From assembly GCA_944380295.1 (NCBI GenBank), contig CALWHE010000007.1, positions 24,085-88,084 on the forward strand: DNA of 64,000 bases, given 5' to 3'. Positions 7,091-15,395 of the stretch are shown here, piece after piece (position 1 is the stretch's first letter; each line of letters begins with the position of its first letter). The notes under the pieces are model-generated. The model did not search any database. It saw nothing but the letters and a program-made list of their open reading frames with translations, and was not told the origin of the DNA. The DNA comes from an uncultured Christensenellaceae bacterium (GTDB lineage: Bacteria > Bacillota > Clostridia > Christensenellales > UBA3700). The translations under genes and the position numbers were made by a program.

Positions 7091-8629
7091 ATGAAAAAAG
7101 GCTTTCTTGTCGCAATAATTTTGATAGCCGTGCTGACCTGTGCGTTTGCGCTTGTCGCATGTGCAGAAGTGAGCACGACGGTCACCTATATGGTGGACGG
7201 CGAAGTTTTTAAGAATATCGTCGTCACGGGCACGGGTCAGAGCGATCCCGGATTCACGCCCTCGAAGAGCGGCTATACTTTCGGCGGTTGGTATACGGAT
7301 ACGGCGTTGCGCATACCCTTTGACTTTGAGGCTTACGCCGCAAACGAAGAGAGAACGAATATTGCCGTTTACGCCAAATGGGAAGTAAATACATACAATA
7401 TCACCTATGAAAACACGTTGGGCGCGGAAAATAGTAATCCCGCGACTTATAATATCGAGAGCGCGACGATAACGCTCGCGGACATAACTTCGCCCGGTTA
7501 TACTTTCGAAGGTTGGTTCGCGGGTGAAGAGAAAGTCGAGAGCATAGAGCTCGGCAGTTACGGCGACATCACGCTCACGGCAAAGTGGGCGGTGATCACT
7601 TATAATATCACCTATGAAAACACAAAGGGCGCGGCGAACGGCAATCCCGCGACTTATAACATCGAGACCGCGATAACGCTCTCGGACATAACTTCGCCCG
7701 GTTATACTTTCGAAGGTTGGTTCGCGGGTGAAGAGAAAGTCGAGAGCATAGAACTCGGCAGTTACGGCGACATCACGCTCACGGCAAAGTGGGCGGTAGA
7801 TATGTCAACTGAGAACTATGTGCGCGTAAATGAGAACAACGAGCGTGACGAAGACGGTGGATATATACTCTTCGGGCAGTATCCGCAGACTATAAAGGCG
7901 GCGTATGTAAGCATTATAAGCACTACGCCCGATACGGACGGCTATTATCTCGGCTCGGACGGGGAGAGATATGCCAAAGTGGTCGCGGATCCGTACGAAA
8001 GCGGGTATACCTTCTCAAATGATAGCAGCGTTATAGACGGTAACACTTATTATTTTAAGGTTGAGCCTATCCGTTGGCGCATACTCTCGGAAAGCGACGG
8101 CAAAGCCTTTATCCTTTGCGACGGCATAATTGCCAACAAGGCGTACCAAAGATACAATAATCACTATTCAATCAGCGACATAAGGGCATGGCTGAACGAT
8201 GAGTTCTATAAAACGGCATTCGGGGCATTGCAGCAAGCGCTTATTCAGACCACGGAAGTGGATAACAGCGTTTACAGTACGGGATATTCGTCCAATCCTT
8301 ACGCCTGTGAAAATACTTTCGATAAGGTATTCCTGCTCAGTTATCGTGAGGTGACAAACAGCGCTTACGGCTTTGCGAGCAGCTCTTCGACTTACGACAC
8401 GGCGCGCCGTATGCTTACGAGCGACTATAGCCGCGCCACGGGAGCTCATATGAGCACGGAGTCGAGCTATTACGGCAACGGGCGGTGGTGGCTGCGTTCG
8501 CCTAACAACAATTTCTACGACTGGGTGCGCTACGTCGACTACCGCGGCTACGCCGCCGGCTACTATGGTAGCTACAGCCACTACAACAGCAACGGCGTCG
8601 TTCCCGCTTTGAATTTGACTTTGTCGTGA
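7091..8629 (+). CDS. Lipoprotein with Listeria-Bacteroides (InlB-type) repeats and DUF6273 domain
   Basis: The 512-residue product starts with a lipoprotein signal peptide (hydrophobic residues 5-22, lipobox LVAC, lipidated Cys24), so it is expected on the cell surface. Residues about 30-240 hold three beta-grasp repeats of the YTFGGWYTD / AKW type. The second and third are near-identical copies with a 207-bp DNA period (from about 7400 and 7607). From about 250 the protein matches DUF6273: FGQYPQ, IRWRIL, a WLN...F segment, GRWWLRSP and the terminal GVVPALNLTLS. The function is unknown; adhesion or glycan binding is inference. The ATG at 7091 follows GAGGCGG. Leu codons are mainly CTC, unlike the neighbouring operons. 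Confidence 0.85.
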   Translation: MKKGFLVAIILIAVLTCAFALVACAEVSTTVTYMVDGEVFKNIVVTGTGQSDPGFTPSKSGYTFGGWYTDTALRIPFDFEAYAANEERTNIAVYAKWEVNTYNITYENTLGAENSNPATYNIESATITLADITSPGYTFEGWFAGEEKVESIELGSYGDITLTAKWAVITYNITYENTKGAANGNPATYNIETAITLSDITSPGYTFEGWFAGEEKVESIELGSYGDITLTAKWAVDMSTENYVRVNENNERDEDGGYILFGQYPQTIKAAYVSIISTTPDTDGYYLGSDGERYAKVVADPYESGYTFSNDSSVIDGNTYYFKVEPIRWRILSESDGKAFILCDGIIANKAYQRYNNHYSISDIRAWLNDEFYKTAFGALQQALIQTTEVDNSVYSTGYSSNPYACENTFDKVFLLSYREVTNSAYGFASSSSTYDTARRMLTSDYSRATGAHMSTESSYYGNGRWWLRSPNNNFYDWVRYVDYRGYAAGYYGSYSHYNSNGVVPALNLTLS

Positions 8630-8718
8630 CGTTGCCTTAAATGGCGCAAATGCGGCTTTCCGCACGCGCGATAAAAGTCATCACCCTATGGGGCGTCGGC
8701 AAATGCCGCGCCCCGTTT

Positions 8719-8757
8719 CATTTCGCAAAAAGGGCAAAAAAGGAAAATTGCGAAACG
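8719..8757. repeat. 39-bp inverted-repeat element, copy A
   Basis: CATTTCGCAA (8719-8728), 19-nt A-rich spacer ending GGAAAA, TTGCGAAACG (8748-8757). A further half-site, ATTTCGCAA, lies at 8767-8775. It is just downstream of the ATPase gene. Confidence 0.8.
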
Positions 8758-8790
8758 GAAGTTTTTATTTCGCAAGATAGGAGAGCGGCG

Positions 8791-9981
8791 TTATGAAAGC
8801 AGCCATTCGGCTATGTCAATGATCCTTATCCCCTCGACTTGGCTTTCGGGGTGCTTGGTGCGCGCGATCACCATTTTCGGATAAGCGTCCCTGATGGCGA
8901 GCAGGGGGGCGATCTCGCGCTGCAAGGTTTCTCCGCGGCTGAGGTCGTCACAAACTTGGATATAAGTTTTCATGCCCTCTTTCACGGCGACGAAGTCCAC
9001 CTCTTTTTCGTCGAGCTGCCCCACATAGACCTCATAGCCGCGGCGCAGAAGTTCGATCGCCGCGATGTTTTCGTAAAGGTGTCCGTAGTCGGCGTTTTTC
9101 GTGCCTATGACGGCATAGCGCAGGGACAAGTCTGCCAGATAATATTTTTTGTCCGATTCCAAATATCTTTTCCCCTTCACGTCGAACCTCTTGAAGGGAT
9201 AAAACAAAAAGCTGCGGCAAAGATAATCGATATAGGCTCCGCAGGTTTTGTCGTTGGTGCGGTATGCGTTCGAGGTAAGCGCATTGGCGATATTTCTCAC
9301 CGAGGTTTTATTGCCGACGTTGTCCATCAAAAAGTCGACTATCATATTCAAAAGGTCTTCGTTTTCTATCTTGAATTTGGTCACAATGTCTTTGGTGATG
9401 GTCGTGCGCACGATCCCCTTCAAATATTTTTTCGCGTCCTCGGGATCGTTGTAGAGATAAGAGCCCGCCATTCCGCCCGCGGAAACATATTTGTCAAAGG
9501 CGGCGTTGATGTCGCTTTGCGGATAATATTGCAGATATTCGGCAAAAGAAAAGGGGTAAAGACTTATCTCAAAGACGCGGCCGCCGAAAAGGGTGGCGAG
9601 GTCGCTCGAGAGCAAAAAGGCGTTCGAGCCGGTCAAAAATATGTTGAATCGCTCTTCTTCGTAAAGGCTGTTTATCACATTCTCAAAGCCGCGGCAAAGC
9701 TGAACTTCGTCGATGAAGAGAAAGTTTTCTTTGTTCGGATCGTAGCGCTCATCGATATATTCATACAAGGCGTTTGCGTCTTTGAGAGCTTCGAATGCTT
9801 TCAAATTTAATTTTACGCGCACGATATTGTTATTTCCCGCAAGTCCTTCAATATAGTCGATAAAGGCGTCCATCAGCTTAGACTTGCCGCAGCGGCGGAT
9901 CCCCGTGATGACTTTGATGTCGGGGGTATGCATGACGTTTATCAGTCGGCGCAGATAAGATGTTCTTTCGATAAGTTTCAT
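8791..9981 (-). CDS. AAA+ ATPase with DUF4143 domain
   Basis: This 396-residue protein has the AAA_14/DUF4143 architecture: Walker A GIRRCGKSK (27-35), Walker B NFLFIDEVQ (86-94), a sensor-like LTGSNAFLLSSDLATLFGGR, and a C-terminal half ending in a PD-(D/E)XK-like segment GYEVYVGQLDEKEVDFVAV. Such genes occur in many copies in anaerobe genomes; their role is unproven, and DNA or NTP-dependent functions are only inferred. It has its own strong promoter and a GAGGTG ribosome binding site, is transcribed alone, and is bracketed by 39-bp inverted repeats. Codon use differs from the arg and hsp operons, which fits a mobile accessory gene. Confidence 0.88.
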   Translation of the reverse strand: MKLIERTSYLRRLINVMHTPDIKVITGIRRCGKSKLMDAFIDYIEGLAGNNNIVRVKLNLKAFEALKDANALYEYIDERYDPNKENFLFIDEVQLCRGFENVINSLYEEERFNIFLTGSNAFLLSSDLATLFGGRVFEISLYPFSFAEYLQYYPQSDINAAFDKYVSAGGMAGSYLYNDPEDAKKYLKGIVRTTITKDIVTKFKIENEDLLNMIVDFLMDNVGNKTSVRNIANALTSNAYRTNDKTCGAYIDYLCRSFLFYPFKRFDVKGKRYLESDKKYYLADLSLRYAVIGTKNADYGHLYENIAAIELLRRGYEVYVGQLDEKEVDFVAVKEGMKTYIQVCDDLSRGETLQREIAPLLAIRDAYPKMVIARTKHPESQVEGIRIIDIAEWLLS

Positions 9982-9997
9982 TTTTCACCTCGATAAC

Positions 9998-10026
9998 AGT
10001 ATAACTCATTTCGCAAATTTTGTCAA
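9998..10026 (-). promoter_or_regulatory. Promoter of the DUF4143 ATPase, embedded in an inverted repeat
   Basis: Minus-strand TTGACA (10021-10026), 17-nt spacer, TATACT (9998-10003). The -35 box and part of the spacer lie inside inverted repeat copy B, so the repeat could serve as an operator. Confidence 0.8.
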
Positions 10027-10045
10027 ATCGGAAAATTGCGAAACG
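10007..10045. repeat. 39-bp inverted-repeat element, copy B
   Basis: CATTTCGCAA (10007-10016), 19-nt spacer, TTGCGAAACG (10036-10045); overlaps the ATPase promoter. Confidence 0.8.
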
Positions 10046-10125
10046 GAAAATTTCTTGACGGATCGTGACGAGCGTAAAATCACGCCTATAAGTGCAGAAT
10101 TATGTGAAAAAGCGCGCTGCGTTTT

Positions 10126-10164
10126 CATTTCGCAATTTCGGTAAAAAAGAAAAATTGCGAAACG
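10126..10164. repeat. 39-bp inverted-repeat element, copy C
   Basis: CATTTCGCAA (10126-10135), 19-nt spacer, TTGCGAAACG (10155-10164). Confidence 0.8.
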
Positions 10165-10175
10165 AAAGGTGTTTT

Positions 10176-10214
10176 CGTTTCGCAAAAAAGGTAAAAAATG
10201 AAAATTGCGAAACG
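10176..10214. repeat. 39-bp inverted-repeat element, copy D
   Basis: CGTTTCGCAA (10176-10185), 19-nt spacer, TTGCGAAACG (10205-10214), exactly 50 bp after copy C. A further CTTCGCAATTTT half-site follows at about 10220. Confidence 0.8.
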
Positions 10215-10271
10215 GGAACGCTTCGCAATTTTGCAGGCATATATCATGTCAAAGGCGAGATGTTCGGCAGG

Positions 10272-11798
10272 TCATATCTCCTGTTTTTCCTTTTGTTTTT
10301 CCAGCCGCTTATAATATATTTTCTGACCGACGCCGCGGATAAAGGCTGCCACTTTGTCCGTGAGCGGCTGCGCGGGCACTTTGCCGTTACGGCCGTAAGG
10401 CTGGAAGATCTCCAAATAAGGTTCCAGGCGGCAGGAGGTGATAACCAGGCGCAGGGCGGAAGCCTCGATCGGTTTGAAAACGGCTATGCGTTTGAAGCCT
10501 ATCGTGGTGCCCGAGCACACCTTTTTTTCGCCCTTGTCCGTGACGGCGATGACGTCGAAGCTCTCCACGCGCTGGGAGAAGTCGCAATTTTCGCGCAGCA
10601 GCACTTTGTCCACGAGCGCTGGTGAGGCAAAGCGCGCTTCTATCTCATAACTTTGCGCAATTTCCGCGGCGCGGAAGTAGCCCTGAACGTCCGCCGCCAG
10701 ATTGGCAGTGGGGAAGGCGGGGTCGGAGTTTTCTGCCGTATAAGTGCATTTTATCGGTTTGGCAAAGTGCGCGCGCACCGTTTCCCCCAAGCCGAGCAGA
10801 GATTTTTTATCCCGCTCTTCCAGGCGCCCGTTCTTGTTGGGCGGCACGTTGAGCAGCAAAAGCGAGTTACCGCCCACGGAAGTGTAATAGATGTAAGTCA
10901 GGTTTTTCACGGAACGCACCATGCCGTTTTCGCGCTTGTGCCAAAACCAGCCCGGGCGAATGGATACGTCCACTTCCGCCGGATACCAGATAAAGGAGTC
11001 GTAACCGTCCAGCACTTCGCGGCTGCCCAGATCCTCGCTCATGGCGTCCAAGCCCTTTTTGCGGAAGGAAGTATCGTCCGCCTGCTGGGAGTTTTGCTCT
11101 ATCTTCTGCACGTCGAAAGAAAATTCCGGCACCACGTTCCACTCGCTCTTGCGCGCCTGTCCCGCCTCGTTGCCCACCCAACGGATATCCGGTCCGCAGT
11201 TGGAGATGGCGCAGTTCGGTTGCAGGGCGCGCACGGTGGCGTATATGCGCTCAAAGTCGTATACCTGCTTGGGTTTGCCGTCCATATAAGAGCCGCAGGC
11301 GCCGTCCAGCCACACGCAGAAGATCTCGCCGTAATCGGTCAGAAGTTCCGTGAGCTGTCTGATATAAAAATCGTTGTATTTATCCGTGCCGTAAAGCGGA
11401 GAATTTCTGTCCCACGGGGAGAGATAAACGCCAAATTTCAAGCCGAATTTGCGGCAGCTCTCGGAAAGTTCTCTCACCACGTCGCCCTTGCCGCCCTTGT
11501 AAGGAGAGGACGCCACGGAATAAGCTGTGGTCTTGGTCTGCCACAGGCAAAAGCCGTCGTGGTGTTTGCAGGTGAGAATAACGCCTTTGGCGCCGGCGGC
11601 TTGGGCGGTCTGCGCCCACTCGTCCGTGTTTTGCTGCTTGGGATCGAAGAGGGAGGGCGGAAGCGTGCCGTCGCTCCACTCCTTGCCGGCAAAGGTGTTT
11701 ATGCCGTAATGGATAAAAATATGAAAACCCGCGTCCTCAAAGCTCTTTTGCACGGGACTGGGCGTTATCGATGTGTAAAGGCGCAGACGATCTTCCAT
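10272..11798 (-). CDS. Alpha-L-fucosidase, glycoside hydrolase family 29
   Basis: The 508-residue enzyme releases alpha-linked L-fucose from glycans. GH29 features are FHIFIHYGINTF (25-36), the substrate-binding KHHDGFCLW (78-86), FGVYLSPWD (122-130) and VWLDGACG (162-169), whose Asp165 is the likely nucleophile. The C-terminal 130 residues look like a beta-sandwich that often accompanies these enzymes. There is no signal peptide, so it probably acts on imported oligosaccharides in the cytoplasm. The ATG at 11796-11798 follows AAGGAG; an upstream in-frame start is rejected because it lacks one. It is the last gene of a TetR-peptidase-fucosidase run on the minus strand. Confidence 0.93.
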   Translation of the reverse strand: MEDRLRLYTSITPSPVQKSFEDAGFHIFIHYGINTFAGKEWSDGTLPPSLFDPKQQNTDEWAQTAQAAGAKGVILTCKHHDGFCLWQTKTTAYSVASSPYKGGKGDVVRELSESCRKFGLKFGVYLSPWDRNSPLYGTDKYNDFYIRQLTELLTDYGEIFCVWLDGACGSYMDGKPKQVYDFERIYATVRALQPNCAISNCGPDIRWVGNEAGQARKSEWNVVPEFSFDVQKIEQNSQQADDTSFRKKGLDAMSEDLGSREVLDGYDSFIWYPAEVDVSIRPGWFWHKRENGMVRSVKNLTYIYYTSVGGNSLLLLNVPPNKNGRLEERDKKSLLGLGETVRAHFAKPIKCTYTAENSDPAFPTANLAADVQGYFRAAEIAQSYEIEARFASPALVDKVLLRENCDFSQRVESFDVIAVTDKGEKKVCSGTTIGFKRIAVFKPIEASALRLVITSCRLEPYLEIFQPYGRNGKVPAQPLTDKVAAFIRGVGQKIYYKRLEKQKEKQEI

Positions 11799-11893
11799 GT
11801 CTATCTCCTTTTGAAAGTGTTGTTGCGGCGCGCCAGGCGTTAAAGGCTTTGCCGCGCCGCGCAAAATATGCGTTTATTGCCGCCCTAGGAGCG

Positions 11894-12841
11894 TTATTCT
11901 TCCGCAGGCTCGGCGCTTTCGTCAAACAAGATCTTGTATTGCGCGCCGCCGGCGGCGTTCATCACCGCTCTGCCCATCGCCTCCACCGCCGCCGTTTGCA
12001 GCAAGATGAAGTCGAGCGGGCGCTTGACGCCCGTGTTCATGGTGAAGATGGTATCGCCGTCATAGTCGGTGTGCACGGGGGAGATGTGCTTTGCGTAAGC
12101 GTTGTGCGCGGCGGTGGCAAGTTTGTTGGCTTCCACCTTGGTCAGCTTGGCGTTGGTCATCACGCAGCCTATGGTGGTGTTCGCGCCCGTGAGCAGGGTG
12201 AGCCACTTGCCTTCGCGCAGACAGCGCTCCGTGTCTATGTGTTCGCCCTTGCTGCCCGTGGCGCCCGCCAAAATATTGCCTTTTCCGTCCGTGATGTCGC
12301 CCATGGCGTTCACCGCCGCCACCGCCGTCACCAAACAGCCGCCCGCCTTGACCGTGGCGGCGCCCAAGCCGCTCTTCTGCGCATGGCGCAGTCCGCGTAT
12401 CTTGCCCACGGTGGCGCCTTTGCCCGCGCCCACCTGTCCGAACGCCACATTCCTGTCCGTTGCGTTTTCGCACGCCTTGTAACCCCATTCGGCGGCGGGG
12501 TAATGATAATCTTTGTCGTTGAGGTCGAACAGCACCGCGCCGCACACGATGGGCACCACTTTTTTGCTTATCTTATATCCTATGCCGCGCTCGCGCATAT
12601 ACTCCATCACGCCGCACGTTGCCGCCAGCCCGTAAGCCGAACCGCCGGAGAGCACCACGGCGTTTATCTTCTCCATCGCCTTTTCCGGGCGCAGAAGATC
12701 GGTTTCGCGCGTGCCCGGCGCGCCGCCGCGCACGTCCACGCCCGCCACGCAGCCTTTTTCGCTCATGATGACGGTCACGCCCGTGTATTCGTCGTTAAAG
12801 TGCCCGATCTTGATGCCGGAAGGCACGATTATCTCTTCCAT
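11894..12841 (-). CDS. P1 family (S58) peptidase, DmpA-like
   Basis: The 315-residue product belongs to the self-processing aminopeptidase/D-esterase family. Recognisable blocks are the N-terminal GIKIGHFND, GVTVIMSEKGCVAGVDVRGG, the glycine-rich LSGGSAYGLAA, and near residue 225 GANTTIGCVMTNA, the region where the precursor cleaves and exposes the N-terminal nucleophile (Thr here). PVHTDYDGDTIF follows as usual. Cytoplasmic; natural substrates of this family are often small N-terminal beta- or D-amino-acid peptides, not predictable here. The ATG at 12841 follows AAGGAGGG. It starts about 11 bp after the TetR gene ends, so the two are co-transcribed. Confidence 0.9.
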   Translation of the reverse strand: MEEIIVPSGIKIGHFNDEYTGVTVIMSEKGCVAGVDVRGGAPGTRETDLLRPEKAMEKINAVVLSGGSAYGLAATCGVMEYMRERGIGYKISKKVVPIVCGAVLFDLNDKDYHYPAAEWGYKACENATDRNVAFGQVGAGKGATVGKIRGLRHAQKSGLGAATVKAGGCLVTAVAAVNAMGDITDGKGNILAGATGSKGEHIDTERCLREGKWLTLLTGANTTIGCVMTNAKLTKVEANKLATAAHNAYAKHISPVHTDYDGDTIFTMNTGVKRPLDFILLQTAAVEAMGRAVMNAAGGAQYKILFDESAEPAEE

Positions 12842-12851
12842 CTCTCCCTCC

Positions 12852-13427
12852 TTAGCCCACGATAGAACTGATGATGTTGGCATACCCCTGCGAAACTATC
12901 GTTGCCGCATACTTGCACAGATCTTCCAGCGGTATGGGATTTTCACTGCGCAGCCACGCCACATATACGTCCATCACGCCGCCCGTCATAAAGGTCACCG
13001 CCACGCGCAAAAACTCCTCGTCCGAGGCGGGGAATTTCGCCATCACCTTTTCTATCACCTTGTCCGTAAAACACTTTTTCAGCTTGGGCAGAAAAGTGGT
13101 GGAGATCTTGCTGTCCGAAATAAAGCGCGCAAACGCCGGGTCTACGTCCGCTTCTTCCGTCAGCGCTTTGAGCAGGGGATAGGGATTGAGCGGCAGCTGC
13201 ACCGGATCGAACTTGTTCACTATCTCGAACATGGTGTCTGTGGTGGTGGTCTCTATGTCCGCCAACACCTCGTATACGCTGTTATAGTGCAGATAAAAGG
13301 TGGAACGGTTGATGTCCGCCGCCTGCGTGACGTCCGTCACGGTTATCTCGTTGATGCGCTTGTCCACGCTCAACTGCATCAGCGCGTTTTGTATCGATTT
13401 TCTGGTCTTTCTCGTCCTTCTGTCCAT
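12852..13427 (-). CDS. TetR/AcrR family transcriptional regulator
   Basis: With the ATG at 13425-13427 the protein has 191 residues. A TetR-type DNA-binding domain is visible: ITVTDVTQAADINRSTFYLH is the helix-turn-helix, followed by a YEVL segment. The ligand domain is divergent and includes a C-terminal TetR_C-like region. It heads the peptidase-fucosidase transcript and may regulate it, but the ligand is unknown. No good ribosome binding site lies before the ATG. A foldback element (13441-13607) ends only 14 bp upstream, and an open frame continues into it, adding about 25 residues that look element-derived. The true start is therefore uncertain. Confidence 0.82.
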   Translation of the reverse strand: MDRRTRKTRKSIQNALMQLSVDKRINEITVTDVTQAADINRSTFYLHYNSVYEVLADIETTTTDTMFEIVNKFDPVQLPLNPYPLLKALTEEADVDPAFARFISDSKISTTFLPKLKKCFTDKVIEKVMAKFPASDEEFLRVAVTFMTGGVMDVYVAWLRSENPIPLEDLCKYAATIVSQGYANIISSIVG

Positions 13428-13440
13428 CTTTTTTTGTCGG

Positions 13441-13607
13441 TCTCCGCTCGGCGGCGCGGGTCTTGCGTCCGGGAACGCGTCTTTACGCACGCTTTCAAAC
13501 AAATGCGCCTTGACAATACCGCAAGAGTATTGCCTGCGGCGCCTTTGTCCGAAATCGCACGCAAATCCATCGTTCGCGGACGTAAGCCCCGCGCCGCCGA
13601 GCGGAGA
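13441..13607 (-). repeat. Foldback element, copy 1 (93-nt core, 37-nt arms)
   Basis: The outer 37 nt on each side (13441-13477 and 13571-13607) are complementary at 34 of 37 positions. They enclose a 93-nt core whose minus-strand reading begins ATGGATTTGCGTGCGATTT. The core aligns without gaps to the core at 40054-40146 (74 of 93 identical by hand count), whereas the arms of the two copies are unrelated. A short open frame begins at the core ATG. The element sits within the 5' leader of the TetR gene. Confidence 0.8.
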
Positions 13608-13639
13608 TATGGCTCCTTCTCGTATTATTACTTAGTTAT

Positions 13640-13715
13640 TGGTGCGCGTTGCGCACAGTGTTGCATAAAAGCAACAAGTATTGCCTGCGGCGCCTTTGTC
13701 CGCATTGACCATGCG
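13640..13715 (-). repeat. Half-core relative of the foldback element
   Basis: On the minus strand this contains GGACAAAGGCGCCGCAGG and CAATACTTG, the first half of the 93-nt core. It then diverges through small hairpins (GTTGC/GCAAC; GTGCGC/GCGCAC) to CCAATAACTA. The same order, half-core then AATAACTA then full element, recurs at 39929-40181. Confidence 0.65.
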
Positions 13716-13791
13716 ACAGCCGCCTTTGCGCATATATCGCCTTTCGCCGCATTCCGGCGCGAATTGTTGCCACTCATATTGCTTTTACGAT

Positions 13792-13820
13792 ATTATATCA
13801 CACGCGCGTTCAAATGTCAA
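13792..13820 (-). promoter_or_regulatory. Promoter of the TetR-peptidase-fucosidase operon
   Basis: Minus-strand TTGACA (13815-13820), 17-nt spacer, TATAAT (13792-13797). The resulting leader of about 360 nt contains the half-core and the complete foldback element. Confidence 0.8.
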
Positions 13821-13902
13821 CATTAAGTCTATAAATAGAAAGTAAAAGGTGGAATGTGGTTTTTTCGGCGTTTTGTCTTTGCCCGCGCGGGCGGCGGAGA
13901 AC

Positions 13903-14008
13903 GCATATTTATGCAAAATGCGAATAATTATGCGATTATGCACAGAAAAATGTATAAACATCGGAAAAATTGAGAAAAAAAGCGCAAAATTGTGAATATT
14001 TATGCTCA
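13903..14008 (+). promoter_or_regulatory. Cluster of ARG-box-like operator sites
   Basis: Three AT-rich imperfect palindromes lie upstream of argG: GCATATTTATGC (13903-13914), TGCGAATAATTATGCG (13919-13934) and TGTGAATATTTATGCTCA (13991-14008). The last agrees well with the ArgR/AhrC half-sites known from other bacteria. Binding by an arginine repressor is inferred. Confidence 0.6.
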
Positions 14009-14014
14009 AAATGC

Positions 14015-14043
14015 TTGCCATATCCGTGCAAAGGGAGTATGAT
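14015..14043 (+). promoter_or_regulatory. Promoter of the arginine operon
   Basis: TTGCCA (14015-14020), 17-nt spacer, TATGAT (14038-14043), directly after the third ARG-box-like site. Confidence 0.75.
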
Positions 14044-14075
14044 ATTGCCATAAACTCAAACAAGGAGAAAGAACA

Positions 14076-15296
14076 ATGGCTGACATCAAAAAAGTGGTGC
14101 TTGCATATTCGGGCGGACTGGACACTTCCATCATCATTCCGTGGCTGAAAGAAAATTACGATAACTGCGAGGTCATCGCCGTTGCCGGCAACGTGGGGCA
14201 GGGCGGTGAGCTGGAAGGCTTGGAGGAAAAGGCCAAAAAGACGGGCGCCAGCAAACTTTATATTGCCGATCTGACGGACGAATTTGCCGACGATTATATC
14301 ATTCCCACCGTTAAGGCGGGCGCGGTGTATGAGGGGAAATACATGCTGGGCACCTCTTTTGCCCGTCCCATCATCGCCAAGAGGATAGTGGAGATAGCGC
14401 TCAAAGAGGGCGCGGACGCCATCTGCCACGGCTGCACGGGCAAGGGCAACGACCAGGTGAGATTTGAATTGACCATCAAGGCGTTTGCGCCCGACATGAA
14501 GATAATTGCGCCGTGGAGGATCTGGGACTTGAAGAGCCGCGACGAAGAGATAGATTACGCCGAGGCGCACAACGTTCCGCTCAACATCACGCGCGAGACC
14601 AATTACAGCAAGGACAAAAACCTCTGGCACCTTTCGCACGAGGGCTTGGATCTGGAAGATCCCGCCAACGAACCGAATTACGACAAGATATTGGAGTTGG
14701 GCGTGACGCCGGAAAAGGCGCCCGATAAGCCCACTTATATCACACTGTCTTTTGAAAAGGGCGTGCCTGTGGCGCTGGACGGCAAAAAGATGAAAGCAAG
14801 CGCGCTCATCGCCGAGCTGAACAAGCTGGGCGGGGCGAACGGCATCGGCATTGCCGACATCGTGGAAAACAGACTGGTGGGCATGAAATCGCGCGGCGTT
14901 TATGAAACTCCCGGCGGCACCATCCTCTATTTTGCGCACGAGGTGTTGGAGTCTTTGTGCCTGGACAAAGAAACGGCGCACTTCAAGCAGCACGTCGCGC
15001 TCAAATTCGCCGACCTTGTCTATAACGGACAGTGGTTCACGCCGCTCAGAGAAGCGCTTTCCGCCTTTGTGGACAGCACGCAACAGACGGTGACGGGCGA
15101 GGTCAAACTCAAACTCTACAAGGGCAACATCACCCCGGCGGGCGTGACTTCTCCTTATTCGCTTTACGATGAAGACATCGCCACCTTTGCCGAGGACGAG
15201 AGTTACGATCAGAAAGACAGCGCGGGCTTTATCAACCTCTTCGGACTGCCCATCAAGGTGAAGGCGCTGATGGAGCAGAAGCGCAAGAAAAAGTAA
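14076..15296 (+). CDS. argG: Argininosuccinate synthase
   Basis: The 406-residue enzyme joins citrulline and aspartate using ATP in the penultimate step of arginine synthesis. The PP-loop AYSGGLDTS (10-18) and the [13 protein letters not shown] citrulline/aspartate-binding segment (about 127-138) are intact, as is the usual full length. AAGGAG precedes the ATG. It is the first gene of an arg cluster and lies downstream of ARG-box-like sites. A strong hairpin without T-tract (about 15329-15356) separates it from argH. Confidence 0.97.
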   Translation: MADIKKVVLAYSGGLDTSIIIPWLKENYDNCEVIAVAGNVGQGGELEGLEEKAKKTGASKLYIADLTDEFADDYIIPTVKAGAVYEGKYMLGTSFARPIIAKRIVEIALKEGADAICHGCTGKGNDQVRFELTIKAFAPDMKIIAPWRIWDLKSRDEEIDYAEAHNVPLNITRETNYSKDKNLWHLSHEGLDLEDPANEPNYDKILELGVTPEKAPDKPTYITLSFEKGVPVALDGKKMKASALIAELNKLGGANGIGIADIVENRLVGMKSRGVYETPGGTILYFAHEVLESLCLDKETAHFKQHVALKFADLVYNGQWFTPLREALSAFVDSTQQTVTGEVKLKLYKGNITPAGVTSPYSLYDEDIATFAEDESYDQKDSAGFINLFGLPIKVKALMEQKRKKK

Positions 15297-15395
15297 AAGG
15301 CGGCGTTTTGCAAAAAAATAGCATGGCGGCGGTAACGTCCGGAGACGTTATCGCCTTGCCGTTATAATAACGCGCGCGGGCGCAAAGGAGTTAGT

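Noticed and set aside
13379..13570. 63-codon frame starting MDLRAISDKGAAGNT, with a relative beginning MDLRAILDNG at 40054
   Set aside because: The start and reading frame are shared between elements, but the amino-acid similarity follows from DNA similarity of the 93-nt core. No ribosome binding site is conserved and the copies differ by non-conservative changes, so I treat it as part of the structured repeat rather than a gene.
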